A stretch of 64,000 nucleotides of DNA from assembly GCF_025141935.1 (NCBI RefSeq), contig NZ_CP081120.1:868001-932000 (forward strand), written 5' to 3'. This stretch comes from Sulfitobacter sp. S190 (GTDB lineage: Bacteria; Pseudomonadota; Alphaproteobacteria; Rhodobacterales; Rhodobacteraceae). The notes beneath the pieces were generated by a model. It saw only the letters and a list, made by a program, of their open reading frames with translations. It did no database searches and was not told the origin of the DNA. Of this stretch, positions 54,766-63,537 are shown piece by piece. Within the stretch, counting starts at the first letter, position 1. The number at the start of each line of letters is the position of its first letter. The translations under genes were made by a program, and so were the position numbers.

Positions 54766-55818
54766 TCAGGGCGGCATGTTTTCCTTCAGATAAATATCGA
54801 TGCGGATACGTTCCTGCGCCAGGTTGATGGGCAGCCGGTCGCTGTTGGCGCGCATGATGCGCACGGCGCTGCGGACTAGATGACCCGCGTCTTGGCTGAT
54901 GACACAGTCGAATACGCCCTTGGCCAGCGCATCGCGCGACAGTGGGGTCAGCTCATGGGCCACCACCACGGGCCGGTTGGGCATCGGGTGTTGCGCGAAA
55001 TACCGCAGCAGCCCGTCGTTGCCCGCCGCCGAAGAGTAGATGCCGACAATATCGGGATTGTCCTCGAACGCGCCGGGCAGCAGCCTCTGGATAAGGTCCG
55101 GATCATCGCGCCCCTCGAGCGATGCCAGAACCGCAAGATGGGGGAAATCGCGCGCCATCACTTCGTCAAAACCCAACCGGCGTTCCAGATGGTCGCGGGC
55201 CAGCATCGAGCCCGTCAGCACCAGCACCTTGCCCGGCGCGCGGCTCAGGAAACGCCCCAGCAACTGGGCGGCCGTCCGACCCGCGGCCACGTTGTCGACG
55301 CCCACGTAATTGTCCCGCTCGGAACTGGGGATGTCGGCCACGAGCGATACGACAGACACATCATGCGCCTTCAGATGCGCGATGGCATCGCGGACGGATG
55401 GGGTCTCGGGGCCGAACACGGCTACGCCGTCGACCTTTTGGGGATCGATCGCGCCGATGGCCTCGGCCAGCTCTATGGGGTCGAACGCGGCAACGCGCAC
55501 AAAGGACAATTTCGTGCGTTCGTGGCGCAGGCTTTGCGCCAGCTGGGTGATCTGTGTTTCCAGCAACGAGATGAATTCATTGTCGTTGGAGGGCAGGATG
55601 AAGGTGAAATGATACACCCGCCCCCGCGCCAGATTAGCCGCCGCGGAATCGCGTACATACCCCAGCTGGGCAATGGCGCTGTTGACCTTCTTGACGGTCG
55701 TTTCGCGCACGCCGGGCCGTGCGTTCAATACCCTGTCCACGGTCGCAAGACTGACCTCAGCGACACGGGCAATGTCGTTGATGGTCGGGTTGGACAGGGG
55801 TTCTTGGTCTTGCTTCAT
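54766..55818 (-). CDS. LacI-family regulator of the dhaKL operon
   Basis: A 350-residue repressor with a typical LacI DNA-binding domain at the N-terminus: PTINDIARVAEVSLATVDRVLNARPGVRETTVKKVNSAIAQLGYV (about 10-55), followed by a hinge (SAAANLARG) and a periplasmic-binding-like sugar sensor domain. It is encoded inside the operon, between dhaKL and the isomerase gene, and so probably controls its own transcription. It is a candidate for binding the twin palindromes upstream of the operon, although their sequence is not the usual LacI form. Confidence 0.9.
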   Translation of the reverse strand: MKQDQEPLSNPTINDIARVAEVSLATVDRVLNARPGVRETTVKKVNSAIAQLGYVRDSAAANLARGRVYHFTFILPSNDNEFISLLETQITQLAQSLRHERTKLSFVRVAAFDPIELAEAIGAIDPQKVDGVAVFGPETPSVRDAIAHLKAHDVSVVSLVADIPSSERDNYVGVDNVAAGRTAAQLLGRFLSRAPGKVLVLTGSMLARDHLERRLGFDEVMARDFPHLAVLASLEGRDDPDLIQRLLPGAFEDNPDIVGIYSSAAGNDGLLRYFAQHPMPNRPVVVAHELTPLSRDALAKGVFDCVISQDAGHLVRSAVRIMRANSDRLPINLAQERIRIDIYLKENMPP

Positions 55819-55839
55819 TCGGTCCTTCTGACACCAGGT

Positions 55840-57462
55840 TTATGCTTTAGCCAGCCCTTCGAAAAGGCGCGCCACCGCCTCTGCGCCGGGGTCGTTGTGC
55901 CCAATCAGGTTGTCTTCGGGCACGTAGGATGCGCGCCCGGCCTTGGCGGTACCCATCGCCGCCGTGGCATCCGCCCCCGACCGCGCCGCCGCCGCCGCCG
56001 CCGCGATGCCGTCGGGCAGGGCGCGCAAGGCAGGCTCGAGCGCGTCGATCATCGTCCGATCTCCAAGCGATGCACCGCCGACCTGACCGATCCTTTCCAG
56101 CCCCGCCAACAGGGCCTTGGGGGTCGATTTCCCGTTGGCGCAGGCATCGCCCGTCGCCCCGAAGAAGATGGCGAGGATGACGCCCGATGATCCGCCCATG
56201 GTCTGGCTCAACTCTGTGCTGAGGGCGCGAAACAGCTGTGTGTGATCGGCAAGCGGCATGCGGTCGAGCGCCCCCTGAAGGGCGCGCGCGGCGGTGGCAA
56301 GCGTGCTGCCGGTGTCGCCGTCGCCTGATTTTGCATCGAGCGCGTTCAGCGCTTCCTGTGCGCCGAGCAGGATCTCGCAGGCCTCCGAGATGACCGCGCG
56401 TGTCTTGTCATTGGCCGATGCGATGGGCTGGATGGGGCTGAGCCCATCGGGCAATGGGCGTGTCTGCACAGGCGCCACCGCCGAAAGGCCCGGCCACGCC
56501 GATACGCCAACCTGCGCGGCCAGCAACGACAGGTTTGCGCTGTCGACCGGCAGCACCGAGACCGAGAATCCGTGCATGTCCAGCGATGTCATCAAGGGCG
56601 CAGGCCCGACGATGTGGCTGATGTTGCGGGCCTTGTCCGACTGCGCCAACTCATGCGCCAGCACCGCCATTTCGAGAGGTGTGGTGCCGCCGAGATTGTT
56701 GAGAATGGCAACATGTCCCCCCTCCGATATCCGGTCCGAGAGTTTGTCGAGCACCATGTCCATCGCGTTGCGGGCATCGACAAAATCGACCTGCTGCACA
56801 CCCGCTTCGCCATGAATGCCAAGACCGAGCTCGGCCTTGCCTGCGGCGATACGGTCCTCCTTGCGCGATCCGGGCACGGTGCAGGTATCCAGCGACATGC
56901 CGATAGAGGCCATGCTGGCAATGGTGCGTTCTGCAGCTTGGGTGACGGTGTCCAGATCGGCGCCGTCTTCGGCCAATGCGCCCGCGATCTTGTGCACGAA
57001 AAGTGTGCCTGCCACGCCGCGCGGCTGGGGCAGGTGCGGCAGGGCGATGTCATCGTCGACCACCACCATTTCCACGCGCAGCCCGAAGGCCCGCGCGCGT
57101 TCGGCGGCCAGCCCGTAGTTCAGCCTGTCACCGGTGTAGTTCTTGACGATCAGCAAACATCCGGCGTCCCCCGTGACGGCAAGGATCCCCGCCAGCACCG
57201 CATCCACCGAGGGGGAGGCGAAAACCTCGCCACATACCGCTGCCGTCAGCATGCCCGCGCCCACAAACCCGGCGTGTGCCGGTTCATGGCCCGACCCGCC
57301 GCCCGAAATCAGCGCTACGCGGGATTTGTCCCAGTCGGCACGGCATACGACCTTGATATGGGGATAGCCGTCCAGCCGCGTCAGCGCACCGCCGCTGGTT
57401 TCGAGAATGCCGTCGATGGCATCGGTCACAAGCGTTTGCGTATCGTTGATGAATTGGCTCAT
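55840..57462 (-). CDS. Dihydroxyacetone kinase-type protein (fused DhaK-DhaL)
   Basis: A 540-residue ATP-dependent kinase. DhaK part (about 1-325): SGGGSGHEPAHAGFVGAGML and the covalent-substrate His in GLGIHGEAGVQQ. DhaL part (about 350-540): ATP/magnesium site KSGDGDTGSTLATAA and TMGGSSGVILAIFF. Dihydroxyacetone is the classic substrate, but DhaK relatives also phosphorylate erythrulose and other ketotetroses. The sugar isomerase and dehydrogenase genes nearby make a less common substrate possible. The ATG at 57462 is chosen; a longer frame lacks support. Confidence 0.92.
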   Translation of the reverse strand: MSQFINDTQTLVTDAIDGILETSGGALTRLDGYPHIKVVCRADWDKSRVALISGGGSGHEPAHAGFVGAGMLTAAVCGEVFASPSVDAVLAGILAVTGDAGCLLIVKNYTGDRLNYGLAAERARAFGLRVEMVVVDDDIALPHLPQPRGVAGTLFVHKIAGALAEDGADLDTVTQAAERTIASMASIGMSLDTCTVPGSRKEDRIAAGKAELGLGIHGEAGVQQVDFVDARNAMDMVLDKLSDRISEGGHVAILNNLGGTTPLEMAVLAHELAQSDKARNISHIVGPAPLMTSLDMHGFSVSVLPVDSANLSLLAAQVGVSAWPGLSAVAPVQTRPLPDGLSPIQPIASANDKTRAVISEACEILLGAQEALNALDAKSGDGDTGSTLATAARALQGALDRMPLADHTQLFRALSTELSQTMGGSSGVILAIFFGATGDACANGKSTPKALLAGLERIGQVGGASLGDRTMIDALEPALRALPDGIAAAAAAARSGADATAAMGTAKAGRASYVPEDNLIGHNDPGAEAVARLFEGLAKA

Positions 57463-57475
57463 GGCTGTGTCCTTT

Positions 57476-58471
57476 TCAGAGAATGCGCGCGCCCTGCGCG
57501 TCAAAGCAAAGCGGGTTTTTGGGCGAAATCCGAAGCTGCGCGCCGGGTTCGTAGTCGTGATCGGGAATGGCAAGCGTCGTGATCGCGTGCCCGTGCAGGT
57601 CAAGGTGAAGCCGTGTCTGGTCGCCCAGCTGTTCGACACGTTTCACGGTGGCTTGCGCGCCTTCGCCCTGCGCGATGTGTTCAGGGCGCATGCCGATCTG
57701 GGCGGCGCCGTTCGGGGCGTGACCGAACAGGTCGGCGGGCACAATGTTGATGCGCGGCAGGCCAAGGCGGCTGGCGACGTAGACCGAATTGGGGTTCTCG
57801 TAGATTTCACGCGGCGTGCCGTATTGCACCAGTTTGCCGTGATTCAGCACCCCGACATGGGTGGCCATCGTCATCGCTTCGATCTGGTCGTGGGTCACGT
57901 AAAGCAGTGTCGCGCCGAGGCTGGCGTGGATACGCTTGAGCTCGACGCGCAAATCGGTGCGCAGCTTGGCATCCAGCGAGCTAAGCGGTTCATCCATTAG
58001 ATAAATCGCCGGATCCCGCACCAGCGCGCGGCCGATTGAAACGCGCTGCATCTCACCGCCTGAAAGGGCCGTCGCCTTGTTGTCGAGCTTGTGGCTGATC
58101 TGCAAGACATCCGCGACCTCGGCGACTTTGCGTTCGATTTCATCGGCAGGTGTCTTCAGGACCGGCGATTTCAACGGGAAGGCCAGGTTTTCGCGCACCG
58201 TCAGATGCGGGTAGAGCGAGTATTGCTGGAACACCATCGCCACATCGCGCTGGGCGGGGGTTTCCTGCGCGACGTTGCGCCCGCCGATCCAGACCTCGCC
58301 GGCGTCGGCCTTTTCCAGCCCCGAAATCAGCCGCAGCGTTGTCGTCTTGCCCGCGCCGGTGGGACCCAGTAGCACGACAAATGCGCCGTCGGGCACCGTC
58401 ATGGAGATGTCCGAAATGCCCACGTCAGAACCGTAGGATTTGCTCAGGTTCTTCAGGACGACCTCAGCCAT
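57476..58471 (-). CDS. Carbohydrate ABC transporter ATP-binding protein (second)
   Basis: A 331-residue UgpC/MalK-type ATPase: Walker A GPTGAGKTT, signature ALSGGEMQRVSIGRA, Walker B IYLMDEPLSSLDAK, His in YVTHDQIEAMTMATH, and a C-terminal TOBE domain with IGMRPEHI. It overlaps the first ATPase gene by eight bases. It is different in sequence from the partner, so the transporter probably has a heteromeric ATPase pair, as in the GlpST glycerol transporter of rhizobia. Confidence 0.92.
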   Translation of the reverse strand: MAEVVLKNLSKSYGSDVGISDISMTVPDGAFVVLLGPTGAGKTTTLRLISGLEKADAGEVWIGGRNVAQETPAQRDVAMVFQQYSLYPHLTVRENLAFPLKSPVLKTPADEIERKVAEVADVLQISHKLDNKATALSGGEMQRVSIGRALVRDPAIYLMDEPLSSLDAKLRTDLRVELKRIHASLGATLLYVTHDQIEAMTMATHVGVLNHGKLVQYGTPREIYENPNSVYVASRLGLPRINIVPADLFGHAPNGAAQIGMRPEHIAQGEGAQATVKRVEQLGDQTRLHLDLHGHAITTLAIPDHDYEPGAQLRISPKNPLCFDAQGARIL

Positions 58472-59561
58472 GGGTCAACACCTCGTCGTTGAGTTCGGAG
58501 CGCAGGGCGCGACCGGTCTGCCGGTCAAAAAGGGTGATGCGCCGCGGGTCAAACCCGAGGCCCACCCGTTCGCCGACCTTCGCGATCTGGTCGCTGGCGA
58601 TGCGGGCCTTGAGCTCACCATTCGGGGTATCGAGGGTGATGATCTGGGTCGTGCCAAGGTATTCGGAGGCCAGAACTTCGCCGCGGTAGCCGCCGCTGTC
58701 GGACAGGCTGATGTGTTCGGGGCGTACGCCGAACACCAGTTTGCCGCGCGCGCCCTGCATCTGGCGCGGCACGCCGACGGTTTGATCACCCAGCGTGACG
58801 GACGTGGCGCCCTCTGCCGCAACCCCTTCGAAATCAAGGAAATTCATCGAAGGAGAGCCGATGAAATCGGCGACGAACATGGTGGCGGGTTTGTCGTAGA
58901 TCTGTTGCGGCGTGCCGAACTGTTCGACCACCGCGTTGTTCATCACGACGATCTTGTCGCCCATCTGCATCGCTTCGAGCTGGTCGTGGGTGACATAGAC
59001 GGTGGTGGCGCCCATGCGGTCGTGCAGGGCGCGCAGTTCTTCGGACATGTGCTCGCGGAATTCCGCGTCCAGCGCGCCGAGTGGTTCGTCCATCATGAAG
59101 GCTTTGGGATCGCGCACGATGGCGCGGCCCAGAGCCACGCGCTGGCGGTCGCCGCCCGACAGGCCGCCGACGGGGCGGTTGAGGATGTCGGTAATGCCGA
59201 GAATGCCCGCGACCTCTTCGACCTTGGTCTTTACGTCGCGCCGGGCCATGCCCTGGCTGATCAGCGGATAGCTGAGGTTCTTGCGCACGTTCATATGCGG
59301 ATAGAGTGCGAACATCTGGAAAACAAAGGCAATATCGCGCTGGCTGGGGGGCTTCTGGCTGATCTCCTCACCGTCGAGATAGATCTCGCCGGAGGTGGGC
59401 AACTCCAGCCCCGCGATCATCCGCAGGGTGGTCGTCTTGCCGCAGCCCGAGGGGCCGAGCAGCATGAAGAATTCGCCGTCCTCGATGGTGAAGCTGGATT
59501 CGCGCACGGCGTTGAAATCGCCGAAATCCTTGCGGATGTTCTTGATGATGATCTGGGCCAC
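58464..59561 (-). CDS. Carbohydrate ABC transporter ATP-binding protein (first)
   Basis: A 365-residue MalK-type ATPase with Walker A GPSGCGKTT, signature GLSGGDRQRVALGRA, Walker B AFMMDEPLGALDAE, His in YVTHDQLEAMQMGDK, and TOBE domain ending in FGVRPEHISL. The start is GTG at 59561, with AGGGAA upstream and only four bases after the small-protein gene. An overrun of the frame further upstream would overlap that gene. Confidence 0.9.
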   Translation of the reverse strand: MAQIIIKNIRKDFGDFNAVRESSFTIEDGEFFMLLGPSGCGKTTTLRMIAGLELPTSGEIYLDGEEISQKPPSQRDIAFVFQMFALYPHMNVRKNLSYPLISQGMARRDVKTKVEEVAGILGITDILNRPVGGLSGGDRQRVALGRAIVRDPKAFMMDEPLGALDAEFREHMSEELRALHDRMGATTVYVTHDQLEAMQMGDKIVVMNNAVVEQFGTPQQIYDKPATMFVADFIGSPSMNFLDFEGVAAEGATSVTLGDQTVGVPRQMQGARGKLVFGVRPEHISLSDSGGYRGEVLASEYLGTTQIITLDTPNGELKARIASDQIAKVGERVGLGFDPRRITLFDRQTGRALRSELNDEVLTHG

Positions 59562-59565
59562 GTAG

Positions 59566-59754
59566 CTATTCCCTGAAGTGCGAAACGATGATGAACATGA
59601 CCGTTCCGACAAGCGTCACGATGAACGAGTAGGTGTAGAGCCACAGCGCGAAAGGCTGCATCAGCATGAAGACGCCAAGGCCGATCAGGATGGTCGCCAG
59701 CATTTCCCAGGAGCCGCGTTTGAAGCGGGCCAGACCGGTGAAGAATTTGCTCAT
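59566..59754 (-). CDS. 62-aa membrane protein in the ABC transporter operon
   Basis: A 62-residue protein with two hydrophobic helices (about 17-33 and 40-58) joined by a short loop. Basic N-terminus (SKFFTGLARFKRGSWEM). It sits exactly between the permease and the first ATPase gene, in operon spacing (82 and four bases). The position resembles that of small membrane proteins in other transporters with two ATPases (for example GlpU), but I see no clear homology. It may assist assembly. Confidence 0.7.
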   Translation of the reverse strand: MSKFFTGLARFKRGSWEMLATILIGLGVFMLMQPFALWLYTYSFIVTLVGTVMFIIVSHFRE

Positions 59755-59836
59755 GGGGTGGCCTTTCGCAGGGTGTCACACGATGTGCACAGACTGTGCA
59801 CCGCGCGTGCATACATCGGGGTGGGGGCCGCGCGGA

Positions 59837-60775
59837 TCATTTGCGCACCGCGCCGAAGGTGATCCCGCGCAACAGGTGCTTGCGCAGCAGGATGGTGAAG
59901 ATCATCACCGGCAGCAAAAAGATCGTGGCGCCGGCCGCGACTGCGGGCCAATCGAGCCCGCCGACGCCGATGATGGTCGGGATGAAGGGGGGCGCCGTCT
60001 GTGCCGTGCCAGAGGTCAGCAGCACGGCAAAGGCGTATTCGTTCCACGCGAAAATCAGGCAGAAGATGGCCGTCGATGCGATGCCGGTCGCGGCCTGCGG
60101 CAGCACCACCTTGTAGAAGGCCTGAAACCTTGTGTAGCCGTCGATCAGTGCCGCCTCTTCGTACTCGAGGGGGATTTCGTCGATGAAGCCCTTGAGCAGC
60201 CAGACCGCGAGGCTGATGTTGACGCCGGTGTAGAGCAGGATCATGCCAAGGTGCGTATCGGACAGACCCAGTTGCCGGTACATCAGGAAGATCGGAATCG
60301 CCACCGCGATGGGGGGCATCATGCGCGTGCTGAGAATGAAGAACAGCAGATCGTCGGCGAAGGGGATCTTGAACCGCGAAAAGGCGTAGGCGGCCAGCGT
60401 GCCCAGAAAGATCGACAGGAAGGTCGAGCCGAAACCGATGATCACCGAGTTGAGGAACCGTTCGCCGAATTTCGAGGGGCCCGCGATGACCATGTCGTAT
60501 TCGCGCACGATTTCCTCGTACCAGGTTTGCGGGGGATTGGCGGCGAGGAATTCTTCGGTCTGGCGGGTGCGGGTGGTGAAAAGGTTCACATAGCCTTCGA
60601 GTGTCGGCTCGAACACGACCTTGGGCGGGTAGCTGATTGCATCGGCGGGGGATTTGAAGCCGGTCATCATGATCCAGACCAGCGGCACCATGGTGATGAG
60701 CGCGTAGAGGATGACCATCGTGCCTGCGAACCATTTGGAGCGCCGCGAGGGTTCGGTGACGGAGAAGCTGCTCAT
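59837..60775 (-). CDS. Carbohydrate ABC transporter permease (MalG type)
   Basis: A 312-residue inner-membrane permease with six predicted helices. The coupling loop EYEEAALIDGYTRFQAFYKVVLPQAATG faces the ATPase. A long periplasmic loop after the first helix (about 45-100) includes FEPTLEGYVNLFTTRTRQTEEFL. It is the second permease of the transporter, 112 bases downstream of the first; the gap includes a GC-rich hairpin. Confidence 0.92.
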   Translation of the reverse strand: MSSFSVTEPSRRSKWFAGTMVILYALITMVPLVWIMMTGFKSPADAISYPPKVVFEPTLEGYVNLFTTRTRQTEEFLAANPPQTWYEEIVREYDMVIAGPSKFGERFLNSVIIGFGSTFLSIFLGTLAAYAFSRFKIPFADDLLFFILSTRMMPPIAVAIPIFLMYRQLGLSDTHLGMILLYTGVNISLAVWLLKGFIDEIPLEYEEAALIDGYTRFQAFYKVVLPQAATGIASTAIFCLIFAWNEYAFAVLLTSGTAQTAPPFIPTIIGVGGLDWPAVAAGATIFLLPVMIFTILLRKHLLRGITFGAVRK

Positions 60776-60809
60776 ACGTGTGGGTCCGGGTTATGGGGCA
60801 GGGGGAGGA

Positions 60810-60828
60810 GGGGGGCTGTCTGCCCCCC
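60810..60828 (-). other. Hairpin between the two permease genes
   Basis: GGGGGGC and GCCCCCC pair perfectly (60810-60816 against 60822-60828) around a five-base loop, in a 112-base intergenic spacer that is otherwise long for such an operon. Confidence 0.55.
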
Positions 60829-60887
60829 GCGCGTGCGCGCCCCCCCGAGAGTTTCAGTGGCAAGATGAAGGATGGCGTGCGCCATGA

Positions 60888-61835
60888 TCAGCGTTCCTTT
60901 ACCTTGTTGAGGGCCTTGACGTAGATGCTGGCCAGACCGAAGACCGTCACGAAGAGGATGATCGCGTAGGCGCTGGCGTAGCCGGTGCGCCATTTCTCGA
61001 AGGCTTCGCGTTTGAGGTTGATGGAGGTCAGTTCGGTCGTGGAGCCGGGGCCCCCGCCGGTGAGCTGCACCACCAGATCGAACATCTTGAAATTCTCGAT
61101 GCCGCGAAACAGGATCGCCAGCATCAGGAAGGGCAGCACCATCGGGATGGTGATGGTGAAGAATTGCCGCAGTTTGGAGGCGCGGTCGACCTCGGCGGCC
61201 TCGTAGATGTAGTCGGGGATAGAGCGCAGGCCGGCCAGGCAGATCAGCATCACGAAGGGCGTCCACATCCAGGTGTCCACGATCACGATCGACCAGGGCG
61301 CCAGTTCCACGCTGCCGAGCATTTCGAAGCTGGAGGGATCGCGCCCGGTGAGGAAGCCCACCACGTAGTTGAACAGCCCGATCTGCGGTTGGTAGAGGAA
61401 TTTCCAGAAGTTGCCGACCACGGCGGGCGACAGCATCATGGGCAGCACGATGATGGTGGTCCACAGATCGTTGCCCTTGAATTTCTTGTTGATCAGGTAG
61501 GCCAGCGTGAAGCCGATCAGCACCTGGAAGAAGATTGTCCAGAACAGGAAGTGCGCCGTGGCCTGCATGTTCAGCCAGATGTCGCTGTCGGTCAGGATGC
61601 GTTCGTAATTGCGCAGGCCCACGTTCTTGACCTCGCGGCCGATGCGGTTGGCCTTAAAGTTGGTGAAGCTGAGATTGATCGTCCAGATCAGCGGAAAGAT
61701 GTTGATGGCCAGCAGCAGGAAGATTGTCGGACCCACGAAGATCCATGCGATGGCGCGGTCGCTGAGGCCCTTGATCTTGCGGGCGACGCGGGGCGGTGTG
61801 GCGGCCGCGGCGCGGGTGGCTGGCGTATCTGACAT
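60888..61835 (-). CDS. Carbohydrate ABC transporter permease (MalF type)
   Basis: A 315-residue permease with six helices. The coupling loop is YEAAEVDRASKLRQFFTITIPMVLP. N-terminal part PRVARKIKGLSDRAIAWIFVGPTIFLLLAINIFPLIWTINLSFTNF is typical. The ATG at 61835 (MSDTPATRA) is chosen; the longer frame runs through the hairpins after the binding-protein gene. Confidence 0.91.
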   Translation of the reverse strand: MSDTPATRAAAATPPRVARKIKGLSDRAIAWIFVGPTIFLLLAINIFPLIWTINLSFTNFKANRIGREVKNVGLRNYERILTDSDIWLNMQATAHFLFWTIFFQVLIGFTLAYLINKKFKGNDLWTTIIVLPMMLSPAVVGNFWKFLYQPQIGLFNYVVGFLTGRDPSSFEMLGSVELAPWSIVIVDTWMWTPFVMLICLAGLRSIPDYIYEAAEVDRASKLRQFFTITIPMVLPFLMLAILFRGIENFKMFDLVVQLTGGGPGSTTELTSINLKREAFEKWRTGYASAYAIILFVTVFGLASIYVKALNKVKER

Positions 61836-61872
61836 GGGTGTGCTGGTCCGGCGATTGGGTGCAGGGGAGGCC

Positions 61873-61895
61873 CGCCCCGACGCGATGTCGGGGCG
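61873..61895 (-). other. Hairpin 2 after the binding-protein gene
   Basis: CGCCCCGAC and GTCGGGGCG form a perfect nine-base stem around GCGAT, 44 bases after the stop of the binding-protein gene on the minus strand. Confidence 0.6.
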
Positions 61896-61908
61896 TTGCC
61901 GTTGGTAT

Positions 61909-61930
61909 CGGCGCCCGGGGAGGGGCGCCG
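61909..61930 (-). other. Hairpin 1 after the binding-protein gene
   Basis: CGGCGCCC and GGGCGCCG form a perfect eight-base stem (61909-61916 against 61923-61930), starting eight bases after the stop of the binding-protein gene. Without a T-run, it is more likely a 3' stabiliser than a terminator. Confidence 0.6.
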
Positions 61931-61938
61931 CGGGAGTA

Positions 61939-63258
61939 TCAGAGTTTGCCTTCGTCCTCGAAGACTTCGGTCCAGTCCTCGACCAGCAGATCGAGGGCTT
62001 CCTGTGCGGTGCCCTGATCGGCGACCACGTAGTCATGCAGGCGTTTCTGCATCGCGATCAGCAGTTCGGCATAGGCCGGTTCCTGCCAGAAGTCCTGCAC
62101 CGAGCCCATGGCTTCGAGGAAGTCACCCGCGAAGGGGGCGCTGTCTTTGAAGCCCGGATCGTTGAGCACCGAGTTGTGCGCGGAGTATCCGCCCAGATCC
62201 CACCACTTGGCCTGTACTTCGGGGTCGGCGAACCATTTGATGTATTCCAGCGCCGCATCCTGTTTGTCGGAATAGGCCACCACCGAGATGCCCTGACCAC
62301 CCAGCGTCGAGCCGGCCTGGTTCTGTGGCGGGTTCACGAAGAAGTCGATTTTCTCCCCGCCGGTGTTGGGATCGGCGTAGAGGCCCGGGAAGAAGGCGAA
62401 CCAGTTCATCGCCATCGCCACCTGCCCGGATTTGAACGCGTCGAGCGATTCACCCATGTAGCTGTTGGTGTAGCCCGGAGGTGTCGCCGTCTCATAGAAT
62501 TCCTTGTAGAATTCAAGCGCCTCGACCGCTTCGGGCGAGTTGACCGCGCCGTCCATGTCATATGAGCCGGGGGTGTTTTCGTATTTGAAGCCCCACGGGT
62601 AGAGCGCCGAGGTCACGCCCATCGTGATGCCTTCGGAGCCGCGTTCGGTGAAGATGGAGGCGCCGTAGACGGTTTTGCCGTCAATTTCGCGGCCCTGGAA
62701 GAATTGCGCGATTTCGAGCAGTTCTTTCTGGCTTGTCGGTTCGGCGAGTTCGCGGCCGGTGGCTTCCTTGAAGGCGGCGCGGATGTCGTCACGCGCGAAC
62801 CAGTCCTTGCGGTAGAACCAGCCGTTGGCGTCGCCCATCGCGGGCAGGGCGTAGTAGTTCGGCGTTCCCTTGGGCCATGTGGAGTAGGCGTAGACCGTCG
62901 CATCGGCGAAGTCGGACATGGAGATGCCTTCGGCGTCGAAGAAGTCATTGAGTTTGACGTAGTGGCCGTTTTCGGCGCCGCCGCCGATCCACTGGCTGTC
63001 GCCGATCAACAGGTCACAGAGTTTGCCGCCGGAATTCAGCTCGTTGAGCATGCGGTCGGCGAAGTTGGGCCATGGAATGAACTCGAAGCTCATGGTGTGG
63101 CCGGATTGTTCTTCGAATTCCTTGCTCAGCTCCACAAGCGCGTTGGCGGGGTCCCATGCGGCCCAGCACAGTGTCAGGTCTTCGGCCTGCGCGGTGGATG
63201 CGAATGAGGCGGCCGCAAGGCCGAGAACGCTGGCGGATGCCAGTTTAATGCTTTTCAT
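61939..63258 (-). CDS. Carbohydrate ABC transporter substrate-binding protein
   Basis: A 439-residue binding protein with a signal peptide (MKSIKLASASVLGLAAASFASTAQA). Mature start LTLCWAAWDPANALVELSKEFEEQSGHTMSFEFIPWPNF is typical of cluster B sugar-binding proteins; later KGTPNYYALPAMGDANGWFYRKDWF and GQVAMAMNWFAFFPGLY. The ligand is not predictable; a polyol or ketose that enters the DhaKL kinase is the best guess. GGGAGG precedes the start. It is the first gene of a ten-gene operon ending at 52555. Confidence 0.93.
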   Translation of the reverse strand: MKSIKLASASVLGLAAASFASTAQAEDLTLCWAAWDPANALVELSKEFEEQSGHTMSFEFIPWPNFADRMLNELNSGGKLCDLLIGDSQWIGGGAENGHYVKLNDFFDAEGISMSDFADATVYAYSTWPKGTPNYYALPAMGDANGWFYRKDWFARDDIRAAFKEATGRELAEPTSQKELLEIAQFFQGREIDGKTVYGASIFTERGSEGITMGVTSALYPWGFKYENTPGSYDMDGAVNSPEAVEALEFYKEFYETATPPGYTNSYMGESLDAFKSGQVAMAMNWFAFFPGLYADPNTGGEKIDFFVNPPQNQAGSTLGGQGISVVAYSDKQDAALEYIKWFADPEVQAKWWDLGGYSAHNSVLNDPGFKDSAPFAGDFLEAMGSVQDFWQEPAYAELLIAMQKRLHDYVVADQGTAQEALDLLVEDWTEVFEDEGKL

Positions 63259-63336
63259 CTAAATATTCCTCCCAAGGTGAAACCGGCCCCTCCTTTTGGC
63301 GGAGGCGAATCGCCGGTCTGACCTCTTTACGCTATT

Positions 63337-63352
63337 TGAGGTGCGCACCTCA
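63337..63352. promoter_or_regulatory. 16-bp palindrome, copy 1
   Basis: TGAGGTGCGCACCTCA, a perfect palindrome. It is identical to the copy at 63368, with a centre-to-centre distance of 31 bases, about three helical turns. It lies 79 bases upstream of the binding-protein ATG. Confidence 0.75.
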
Positions 63353-63367
63353 CGTCTACAGTTTTTC

Positions 63368-63383
63368 TGAGGTGCGCACCTCA
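63368..63383. promoter_or_regulatory. 16-bp palindrome, copy 2
   Basis: Second exact copy of TGAGGTGCGCACCTCA, 110 bases upstream of the binding-protein ATG. The two copies on the same helix face suggest cooperative binding of a dimeric or tetrameric regulator. Confidence 0.75.
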
Positions 63384-63537
63384 AAATGGGCGAATGCTGG
63401 GCTAAGGCGCTGAAATTGAATTTGGAAATTTTCGTTTCCGGAGCGCGACTGCCGCGGTTGCTGGCGGTCCGGGTGTGGCGGGCGGACCCGTAGGCGACGG
63501 CGGTTCGTATGCGTGGAGAGGAGGGAGATGCGCGGTA

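Noticed and set aside
59666..60868. 400-codon plus-strand frame over the MalG-type permease gene
   Set aside because: Very charged and histidine/aspartate-rich translation typical of antisense GC-rich DNA; the permease on the other strand has clear motifs.
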